NCBI GenBank assembly: GCA_937930535.1
Contig: CALGKJ010000008.1
Coordinates: 1 to 64,000 of the forward strand
Direction: 5' to 3'
Length of the DNA: 64,000 bases
Origin: an uncultured Clostridia bacterium
Lineage (GTDB): Bacteria > Bacillota > Clostridia > Lutisporales > Lutisporaceae
A program made the translations under genes and the position numbers. Below are positions 28,054 to 36,440 of the stretch, one piece after another. Positions within the stretch are counted from its first letter, which is position 1, and the number at the start of each line of letters is the position of its first letter. The notes below the pieces were generated by a model. It was not told where the DNA came from and did not search any database. It saw only the letters and a list, made by a program, of their open reading frames with translations.

Positions 28054-28590
28054 ATGACAAAGGAAGAAATACTAATTGCTTATAAAGAGGGCAAATATGA
28101 AATATCAGAGGCATTAAGCCTGCTTTCCGCAGCGGCGAAGGATACGTCTGAAGCCTTAGCATCCAATGAAAGTAAAAATAAAAATATATTTCAAAACATG
28201 ATTTATGAGAATGTTCTTACGCCGCTTTCTACAGTTGCTCATCACCATGATGTTGAATGTATTGAACGATATTTTTCGGAAAAATTTCCAGCACATCTAG
28301 CCATACATCGTGTTAATGATGCACCAGAACAAAAAAGAGAATATACAGAGCTGCATGTTCATCAGGAGCAGGAAATAAATATTATTGTTGGTGATAAGGA
28401 TGTAGATCTGATTTATGAGGTTCAACTTGAGGATGAAACTTATTATGTTAAATCCAATTCCACCATATGGATCCCATCGGGAATAAGACACTCATGTAAT
28501 GTTGTTAAAGGCTCCGGGTATTATATTGCACTACGGCTGAACCCTGATTCTGACATGGATGAGAGATTTATAAACAACTTTGAAATTTAA
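28054..28590 (+). CDS. Cupin-domain protein with N-terminal helical motif
   Basis: LHVHQEQEINIIVGDKDVDL...IWIPSGIRHSCNV cupin motifs; N-terminal TKEEILIAYKEGKYEISEALSLLS. Confidence 0.7.
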   Translation: MTKEEILIAYKEGKYEISEALSLLSAAAKDTSEALASNESKNKNIFQNMIYENVLTPLSTVAHHHDVECIERYFSEKFPAHLAIHRVNDAPEQKREYTELHVHQEQEINIIVGDKDVDLIYEVQLEDETYYVKSNSTIWIPSGIRHSCNVVKGSGYYIALRLNPDSDMDERFINNFEI

Positions 28591-28602
28591 CGTAAAAATA
28601 TA

Positions 28603-28705
28603 GGGTTTTTATCTTAAAACATAAATTATTCCAAGCTAAAAACCTAGAAGGGAAGCAATAACTAACCATGAATAAGTTAAGTTTTATGGTTGCTTCCCTA
28701 ATATA
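28603..28705 (-). repeat. Dispersed two-hairpin repeat, copy B (inverted relative to copy A)
   Basis: Reverse complement AGGGAAGCAACCATAAAACTTAACTTATT...TTATTGCTTCCCTTCTAGGTTTTTAGCTTGGAATAATTT aligns with 18024-18125. Confidence 0.75.
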
Positions 28706-28729
28706 CTGCATCAGAGAGGAAGAAGGTAT

Positions 28730-31700
28730 ATGAAACGAAAAATTAACGAAAAAAGCTCCTTTATAGAATGTTGTAAGCAATACGGAGAAAAGAAGATATT
28801 TACTTTCCATAAAGAAGACGGAACTGTGGAGCATCTGACAGGAAGCATGCTTTTTGAAAAGATAAAAGTCATAGGCAGTGCCTTGCAGAAAAAGCTTTCA
28901 CCTCAGAAAAAGGTAATAATGCTTTTTCCTCAGGGCTTGGACTATATATGCAGCTTATATGCATGTATGTATGCAAATCTTGTAGCAGTACCTATACCCA
29001 TTGCTGATTTATCTCAAAAGGAGCTGGTTATAGAAAAAACAGCTCCCATTTGCAAGGATTCTCAGGCAGAATGTATTATAACGGATTCAGGCACAAAGGC
29101 ACTGTTAAAGGAAAATGAAAGCTTTAAGAACATAGATATATTGGATATCGGTGAGTTAAGCAAGGGTACTGTTTCCCTAAAGTCCAGAGCAAGAGCTCAG
29201 AAAACAAGCGACACTGCTATTTTGCTTTATACCTCGGGATCAACATCTCAACCCAAGGGAGCTATGCTTAGTCTTGGTGCTTTATTGTCTCAGGCATCCA
29301 AGGGGGCAGCTCAGTGGGAGATTGATCAAAATAGTCGTATAGTAAGCTGGATGCCGCAATTTCACAGCTTTGGTCTGGTATTTAATATATTAGCTCCTTT
29401 ACTGCAAGGAGCATATAGCGTAATTCTGCCTACAAGCAGTTTTGTAAGAAATCCAGAGTTCTGGTTCAGAAGAATAGACGAATACAAGGCGACACACAGT
29501 GGAGCTCCAAACTTTGCCTTTGATTTATGCTGCACAGCAATAGATATTAATGACGTAAAGGAATTGTCATTAACTTCATTAAAGGCAGTCATATGCGGCG
29601 GTGAGCCTGTTAATAGAGCAACCTTTGAAAGCTTTAGCAGTAAATTTAAAGCATTAGGCTTTAAGAAAAACTCCTTCTGTTCTCACTATGGCATGTCTGA
29701 GATAGGCTCAGTAACAACAAAAAAGCCGGGTACTTTTCTGCGCTTTTTATCTATTGACATAGAAAGCCTGACCATGGGCAAGGTAAAGATAAGCAGTAAA
29801 AAGGATAAATGCAAGCCTGTCACTAGCTGCGGAGAGCTTATAAGCAATGACAGCGTGCTAATCGTAAAGCCTGATAATATGCAGCTTTGTTCAGCTGATG
29901 AAATAGGAGAAGTGTGGGTAAGCTCCTCTTCACTAGCTTCAGGCTATCATAACCGTGATGAGGAAACTAAACAGCTATTTTCCAAAGCACCTGACAGGTT
30001 AAATGATGAAACATATTTGAGAACAGGAGATCTGGGTTTCATACATGACAATAATCTTTACATAGTAGGAAGAGAAAAGGAAGTAATCATAATACATGGG
30101 AAGAATCATCATCCCGTTGATATAGAATGGACTATTAAAAAGAATATTACGGATCTGACCTTGCCTGTGACTGTGTTTTCTACAGAGGTTAATAATCAGG
30201 AGAAGGTTGTAGTTATACAGGAGGTAGAAGCGGCTTTAGCTGAGATGGATTACAAGGAAAAAACTCAGGCTATACTATTTTCTGTTCTGGAAACCCATGG
30301 ACTGGAGATACATGAAATTAATCTGGTAGAAGCAGGCAGCATACCTAAAACCGGAAGCGGAAAGCTTCAAAGAAAGGCATGCCGCAGTGCTTATATAAGC
30401 AGACAATTACCTGTACTATATCAGTACAAGCATGGGGCAGCCAAAGCTGAAAAGCCTGCAAACATGTCAGTAACAGCAAATAAAAAAATTGTAGAAATAT
30501 TAATCAAGGATGTATTTTCCGTTGTATCAGGAATCGGAGCAGACAAACTGGGAGCTGAGTCGCTGTTTAGTGAAATGGGACTGGATTCTATTAAATATGT
30601 GCAGGCGGCACAGAAGATTGAAGAAGCCTTCAATATAGAATTTGCACCCATTATGCTGTTTAAGCATCTTAGCTTGGGAAGACTGGCTGAGTATCTGGCA
30701 GAACAAATAGAAGAAGATAAGCTGGAAATTATCTCAGGCAACGACCCCAGACAGACGCAGCTCGATTTTCATATTAAGGATAAGGAAACCGAAATTGCAG
30801 TAATAGGTATGAGCTGTAATTTTCCGGGAGCTGCAACTGACTTAGATAAATTCTGGAGCAATATTATTAATGGAAAAGACTGCATTACTGCAATTTCAGA
30901 AAGCAGACCTGAGATATTAGCAGAATATGAGAAATATTATGGTGATTTAAGTGATTCCTTCCCTCATTGGGGCGGATTTATAGAAAATACAGACAAATTC
31001 GATGCACCCTTCTTTGGGATATCTCCTTTGGAGGCAGAAAGCATGGATCCCCAGCAGCGTAAGCTGCTTGAGCTTACCTGGAGCGTTATTGAGGATGGAG
31101 GCTATAACCCTCAAGCCTTGTCAGGACAAAATATAGGATTATTTATTGGTGTGCATAATAATGACTTTGCAGAGCTGGTAATAAAACAGCCAAAGCTTAT
31201 GGACACCTACGGTGCTTTTTTGGACTCTGGTCTGCATATGAGCTTGATTGCACATAGAGCTTCACGCTGGTATGACTTTCATGGACCAAGCGAGGTTATA
31301 AATACTGCCTGCTCAAGCTCACTTGTTGCACTGCATCATGCTATAGAGTCAATATATAGAGGGGAAAGCAGCATGGCTATTGCCGGAGGCATAAACCTTA
31401 TATTCTCCTCACGAACCTATCGTGCAAGCTACAAAGCTGGTATGTCCTCAAAGGAAGGGCACTGTAAAACCTTTGATCAGGATGCAGACGGATTTGTCAG
31501 GGCGGAAGGCTATGGTGCTGTACTGCTTAAGCCTTTGAGTCAAGCTGTTAGGGATAAAGATACCATTTATGGAGTTATAAAGGGAGTCACAATTAACCAT
31601 GATGGAAAATCAAATTCACTGAGAGCTCCAAACCTTAATGCTCAAAAGCAGCTAATAAAAACAGCATACAAAGAAGTGGGACTGCCTGTACAAACCATAA

Positions 31701-34700
31701 GCTACATTGAAACCCATGGAACTGGGACGCCTCTAGGAGACCCAATTGAGTTTCAAGCACTACAGGAGGCCTTTGATGAATTAAATCCTGATATGCCAAG
31801 AGCAAACTGCGGCTTGGGAGCTGTTAAAACAAATATAGGGCACTGCGAGTCAGCGGCAGGAATAGCTGGTTTTATAAAAATAATGCTGTCAATGAAACAC
31901 AAGAAGCTTCCAGGAATACTGCATTTTAAGAGGCTTAACCCTTATATAAAGCTTAAAACCAGTCCTTTCCATATAATAGATCAAACTCAGGATTGGAAAA
32001 GACTGAAAGACTCAGACGGAACAGAGCTGCCCTATAGAGCAGGACTCAGCTCCTTTGGGTTTGGCGGTGCAAATGCCCATGTAATAATGGAGGAATATAT
32101 TTCGAAGGATACGAAAGCCTCCTTAAATAATTCAATTAATGACGAATCAGTTTTAATTCCTATATCTGCTAAAAATAAAGAAAGTCTCATGGAAAACATT
32201 AAACAACTGAGCAAATTTTTAAAGTCATCAGAAAATATCAAATTAAATATTAGAGACATAGCTTATACACTTCAAACAGGAAGAGCGGCTATGGATGAAA
32301 GAGTTGTTTTCTGTGTATCCAGTATACAAGAACTAATACAGAAGCTGGATGACTATCAACAGAAAAAGGAGCATATAGATAACTGCTGGTTCGGGAGAGT
32401 CAAGCAAAGCAAGGATGCAGAGGACTTACTAAAAAAAGAGCAGGAATATAACAAGCTTATAGAGCAATATGCAGTTAATGATAGTCTTGATAAGCTGGCG
32501 AAGTATTGGGTAGAGGGAATCAAGCTGGATTGGGATACTATATATAATGGAGAGAAACCCAGACGTATTAACCTGCCTACCTACCAGTTTGCAAAAACTC
32601 GCTACTGGATACCTGAGGATAACAATTCATTATGTGAGGCTGTTGTAAATAATAAAAAATCAGAAACTAATACACCACAAGCACAAATAAACAGAGAGCT
32701 GCGTTTTGTAAAAAAACATTGGGAATATGATATGCCCGAAGCATCCAGAAAATTTAATAATACCATAGCTGTATTAGCAGCAGAAGACACCAGAGAGCTG
32801 GCTGAGAAGCTTGCTGAAAACTGCTCAAAGGTTGAGCTTTTATATATAGAAAATCTGGAATCACAGCTTCAAAAACCAGAGCATCAATGGAAAAGCTATG
32901 ATGGACTTATAGATATTACAGGATGCGGAATGAAGGATACTCAGTCAATGAGCTGGATTCTATGGCTGCAGCAGCTAATCGAGCAAGGCAATAAAGAGAA
33001 CATGCTGCTGCTGTGTGTAACAAGGGGACTGGAAGCATACGAAAACAAAGAGATTAATCTTGCTGGTGCATCTCGTGCAGGCTTGTACCGTATGCTTCAA
33101 AATGAGTACAGCCACTTGGCTTCAAGACACATGGACTTAGCCTCAGACTGCAATAATGATATAGCTGTTGATTTGATTATGCAAGAGCTGTCAATAAACA
33201 GCAGTGATAATGAGGTCTGCTACCGTAATAAAAAACGCTACAAGGCATATTTGGATGATTTGCAGACAAGCACCCAAGAAAGCAGGAGCTTAAGCTTTTC
33301 AGAACAAGAGGTACTATGGATTACTGGGGGTACCAGGGGACTGGGATACTTATGTGCAGAGCATTTTGTAAGGAAATACGGTGTAAGAAAACTTGTGCTT
33401 ACAGGAAGAGAAGCACTGCCCCCCAGAGAGCTTTGGAGCAGCTATACAAATCAGAATACATCTATCGCAAGGAAAATTCATGGAATAGAGGCTCTGGAAG
33501 CGCAGGGAGTACAAGTAAAGGTTCTATCAGTTTCATTAACTGATGAAGCTGCAATAAAGGAAAGCTTAGAGGAAGTCAATAGCACTATGGGAGCTGTCGG
33601 CGGCATCATACACTGCGCAGGCATAGATAATCTGGAAAACCCTGCATTTATAAGAAAGACAATTGATGAAATCAATACCATAACAGAGCCTAAAATAAAA
33701 GGCTTGGAAACACTGTACAATTGCTTTAAGCAGGAGCCGCTAAAGCTGTTTGTACTGTTTTCCTCGGTATCAGCTATTATTCCATCACTGGCTTCCGGTC
33801 ACAGCGATTATGCCATGGCAAATGCATATATGGATTATTTTGCAGCAGCAAAAGCTGAAAGCTGTCCTATTGTCAGCATACAATGGCCCAACTGGAAGGA
33901 AGCAGGAATGGGCGAAGTTAAAAGCAAGCCCTATGAACAAGCAGGCTTACTAAGCCACAGCAATGATGAAGGTCTGCAAATGCTGGATCATATACTTTCA
34001 AATAATATTGGACCTGTAGTTTTACCTGCTATGGTCAATATGGACATATGGACTCCTAAGCAATTGCTTCAACGTAAAAATCAAGAAATGCCTAAAAAAA
34101 TACAAGATAATGTAAACATCAATACAAAGTCGGTACAAAAAGCAGATATGTTTAATCAAGAGGGCTTACTGCCAACAATCCAAGCTTGGCTTATTGAATT
34201 ATTTGCCAAGGAATTAAGAATGGATCCTGCAAAGGTTGATATAGAAATATCCTTCCAGGACTATGGCGTGGATTCTGTTTTACTGACTCAGATTACAAGA
34301 GCCATTAACAAGCTCATAAAGGTAGATCTTGATCCATCAATTATACTGGAATATTCAAGCATAAGCTTACTGACCACATGGCTGTTTGAAAACCATACAC
34401 AAGCACTGTCAGAAGCATTAGGCAGTATAAATATTGATAATAAAATATTAGAAAACAATAATGTGACTGAGCCTGCTGCAACAGAGCCAAAGGCAGAAAA
34501 GCCTCAGTCATCATACACAAACTGCACAAATACAAGCAATGATATTGCAATAGTCGGCTTAGCCTGCCGCTTCCCAGGAGGCGAAACACTAGAGGACTAT
34601 TGGAAGCTGATAGCAGAAGGCAGATGTGCCATAAGCACAGTACCAGAAAACCGCTGGGGATACTCTAATAACTTCTATGCAGGCTTGCTTGACAACATAA

Positions 34701-35878
34701 CCAGCTTTGATCCAAAGTATTTCCATATACCCGAGGAAGATGCCAAGGCTATGGATCCGCAAGCACTGGTATTAATGGAGGAATGTCTAAAGCTTTGGTA
34801 TAACGCCGGATACACTCAACAGGAGGTAAAAGGCAAATCAGTGGGAGTATATATTGGAGCCAGAAGCCAATATCAACCGGGAGAAACAGAGCTTAATAAC
34901 TCCCGAAATCCAGTAGTAGTAATGGGACAAAACTATTTAGCCGCCAATATATCTCAGTACTTTGACCTCAGAGGTCCAAGCGTAGTACTGGACACAGCCT
35001 GCTCATCAGCCTTAGTCAGTATGAATATGGCAATACAAGCAATAAACAGCGGAGAAATAGACAGTGCAGTTGTAGGAGGAGTCAGCCTTCTTAATACTGA
35101 CAAAACCCATCAAATATTTGACCAGAGAGGAATTTTGAGCAAAGAACCATCCTTCCATATATTCGACAAACGCGCAAAAGGCGTAGTACTAGGAGAAGGC
35201 GTAGGAATGGTACTAATAAAAACACTAAACAAAGCATTAGAGGACAAAGACAAAATATACGCAGTAATAAAAGGACTGGCAGTAAACAACGACGGAAGAA
35301 CCGCAGGACCTGCCACACCCAACCTGCAAGCACAAAAGGAAGTCCTGCAAAAAGCACTAACCAAAAGCGGCAAAAAAGCCGACCAAATAAGCTATATAGA
35401 AGTAAACGGATCAGGAACAGAAGTTACTGATTTACTAGAACTAAAAGCAATACAAGCCGTATATAACTCAAACACAACAAAATGGGCACTAGGATCCATA
35501 AAACCAAACATAGGACACCCCCTATGCGCAGAAGGAATAGCAAGCTTTATAAAGGTAGTACTAATGCTAGAACACCGCAAGCTAGCACCATTCCTCTCAG
35601 GAAAAGAACCTATGACCCACTACGACATACAAACATCACCATTCTATTTCTGCAGAGAACTAAAAGAATGGTCAACACCCAGAGCAGCAGCAATAAACTG
35701 CTTCGCCGACGGAGGAACAAACGTACACATGATCCTAGAAGCATGGGAAGAAACAAACCAAAGCAACCGAAAACCACTACCACCCCCAGCACTAGAAAAA
35801 TACAATGTACGTCCAACCAAAGCAACCGAAACAAACAACAATACACCAAAAAAATCTAACTGGTGGACAAAACTCTAA
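28730..35878 (+). CDS. Trans-AT PKS 1: FAAL-ACP-KS-KR-ACP-KS0
   Basis: Approx. domains: FAAL 28760-30410 (LYTSGSTSQPKGAML, SGAPNFAFDLC); ACP 30480-30715 (GLDSIKYV); KS 30785-32095 (NTACSSS, ETHGTGTPLGDP, NIGHCESAAG); KR 33310-33920 (GGTRGLG, SDYAMANAYMD); ACP 34165-34400 (GVDSVLL); KS 34540-35742 (DTACSSA, but VNGSGT). Confidence 0.93.
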   Translation: MKRKINEKSSFIECCKQYGEKKIFTFHKEDGTVEHLTGSMLFEKIKVIGSALQKKLSPQKKVIMLFPQGLDYICSLYACMYANLVAVPIPIADLSQKELVIEKTAPICKDSQAECIITDSGTKALLKENESFKNIDILDIGELSKGTVSLKSRARAQKTSDTAILLYTSGSTSQPKGAMLSLGALLSQASKGAAQWEIDQNSRIVSWMPQFHSFGLVFNILAPLLQGAYSVILPTSSFVRNPEFWFRRIDEYKATHSGAPNFAFDLCCTAIDINDVKELSLTSLKAVICGGEPVNRATFESFSSKFKALGFKKNSFCSHYGMSEIGSVTTKKPGTFLRFLSIDIESLTMGKVKISSKKDKCKPVTSCGELISNDSVLIVKPDNMQLCSADEIGEVWVSSSSLASGYHNRDEETKQLFSKAPDRLNDETYLRTGDLGFIHDNNLYIVGREKEVIIIHGKNHHPVDIEWTIKKNITDLTLPVTVFSTEVNNQEKVVVIQEVEAALAEMDYKEKTQAILFSVLETHGLEIHEINLVEAGSIPKTGSGKLQRKACRSAYISRQLPVLYQYKHGAAKAEKPANMSVTANKKIVEILIKDVFSVVSGIGADKLGAESLFSEMGLDSIKYVQAAQKIEEAFNIEFAPIMLFKHLSLGRLAEYLAEQIEEDKLEIISGNDPRQTQLDFHIKDKETEIAVIGMSCNFPGAATDLDKFWSNIINGKDCITAISESRPEILAEYEKYYGDLSDSFPHWGGFIENTDKFDAPFFGISPLEAESMDPQQRKLLELTWSVIEDGGYNPQALSGQNIGLFIGVHNNDFAELVIKQPKLMDTYGAFLDSGLHMSLIAHRASRWYDFHGPSEVINTACSSSLVALHHAIESIYRGESSMAIAGGINLIFSSRTYRASYKAGMSSKEGHCKTFDQDADGFVRAEGYGAVLLKPLSQAVRDKDTIYGVIKGVTINHDGKSNSLRAPNLNAQKQLIKTAYKEVGLPVQTISYIETHGTGTPLGDPIEFQALQEAFDELNPDMPRANCGLGAVKTNIGHCESAAGIAGFIKIMLSMKHKKLPGILHFKRLNPYIKLKTSPFHIIDQTQDWKRLKDSDGTELPYRAGLSSFGFGGANAHVIMEEYISKDTKASLNNSINDESVLIPISAKNKESLMENIKQLSKFLKSSENIKLNIRDIAYTLQTGRAAMDERVVFCVSSIQELIQKLDDYQQKKEHIDNCWFGRVKQSKDAEDLLKKEQEYNKLIEQYAVNDSLDKLAKYWVEGIKLDWDTIYNGEKPRRINLPTYQFAKTRYWIPEDNNSLCEAVVNNKKSETNTPQAQINRELRFVKKHWEYDMPEASRKFNNTIAVLAAEDTRELAEKLAENCSKVELLYIENLESQLQKPEHQWKSYDGLIDITGCGMKDTQSMSWILWLQQLIEQGNKENMLLLCVTRGLEAYENKEINLAGASRAGLYRMLQNEYSHLASRHMDLASDCNNDIAVDLIMQELSINSSDNEVCYRNKKRYKAYLDDLQTSTQESRSLSFSEQEVLWITGGTRGLGYLCAEHFVRKYGVRKLVLTGREALPPRELWSSYTNQNTSIARKIHGIEALEAQGVQVKVLSVSLTDEAAIKESLEEVNSTMGAVGGIIHCAGIDNLENPAFIRKTIDEINTITEPKIKGLETLYNCFKQEPLKLFVLFSSVSAIIPSLASGHSDYAMANAYMDYFAAAKAESCPIVSIQWPNWKEAGMGEVKSKPYEQAGLLSHSNDEGLQMLDHILSNNIGPVVLPAMVNMDIWTPKQLLQRKNQEMPKKIQDNVNINTKSVQKADMFNQEGLLPTIQAWLIELFAKELRMDPAKVDIEISFQDYGVDSVLLTQITRAINKLIKVDLDPSIILEYSSISLLTTWLFENHTQALSEALGSINIDNKILENNNVTEPAATEPKAEKPQSSYTNCTNTSNDIAIVGLACRFPGGETLEDYWKLIAEGRCAISTVPENRWGYSNNFYAGLLDNITSFDPKYFHIPEEDAKAMDPQALVLMEECLKLWYNAGYTQQEVKGKSVGVYIGARSQYQPGETELNNSRNPVVVMGQNYLAANISQYFDLRGPSVVLDTACSSALVSMNMAIQAINSGEIDSAVVGGVSLLNTDKTHQIFDQRGILSKEPSFHIFDKRAKGVVLGEGVGMVLIKTLNKALEDKDKIYAVIKGLAVNNDGRTAGPATPNLQAQKEVLQKALTKSGKKADQISYIEVNGSGTEVTDLLELKAIQAVYNSNTTKWALGSIKPNIGHPLCAEGIASFIKVVLMLEHRKLAPFLSGKEPMTHYDIQTSPFYFCRELKEWSTPRAAAINCFADGGTNVHMILEAWEETNQSNRKPLPPPALEKYNVRPTKATETNNNTPKKSNWWTKL

Positions 35879-35985
35879 AAAAGCCCAACAAACCACCCAA
35901 AAAAGACAAAATTGTTTCAAAACAAAGTAAATTCCAAGTTGCTTGCGATTTGAAATTTACAAAAGAAATACTTTACACTCCAGAA

Positions 35986-36361
35986 ACCACCGGGAGATGA
36001 GAATATTTCTGGAAGCTAATTTCATCCCCAAAAGGAATACCCCCTTGCAGCAAAGTCTACAAGTATACCGAAAAGACAAAACAACCTTAACAAGCCCGAC
36101 AAGGGGTAAGGCTAAAATAAAATATTGCTGCAATTTGAAATTAGCTGTAAGAAATGATTCTCGTCCTCCCCAAAACTACCGGGAGATGAGAATATTTCTG
36201 GAAGCTAATTTCATCCCCAAAAGGAATACCCACTTGCAGCAAAGCCCACAAGACTACCGAAAGAAACAAAATAACCTTAACAAGCCCGACAAGGGGTAAG
36301 GCTAAAAAAGATATTGCTGCAATTTGAAATTAGCTGTAAGAAATGATTCTCATCCTCCCAA
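35986..36361. repeat. Tandem ~189-bp imperfect direct repeats, each with long internal inverted repeats
   Basis: CGGGAGATGAGAATATTTCTGGAAGCTAATTTCATCCCCAAAAGGAATACCC at 35991 recurs at 36180; AACCTTAACAAGCCCGACAAGGGGTAAGGCTAAAA and GCTGCAATTTGAAATTAGCTGTAAGAAATGATTCTC also duplicated. Confidence 0.92.
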
Positions 36362-36440
36362 ACTATCGAGAGTCAAGTACATCCACCAAGCAAAATAAGA
36401 AATAACCAAACCAAAACAAGCAAAAGAATAGAGGTGTAAA

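Noticed and set aside
35943-36299. 118-aa plus-strand ORF in the PKS1-PKS2 gap with internal protein repeat REMRIFLEANFIPKRNT
   Set aside because: It is a translation of the tandem DNA repeat. Start context is poor, and the palindromic structure and lack of homology-like features favour a non-coding element.
35986-36361. CRISPR array
   Set aside because: Only about two units of ~189 bp with most of the unit conserved; no short regularly spaced repeat with unique spacers, and no cas genes.
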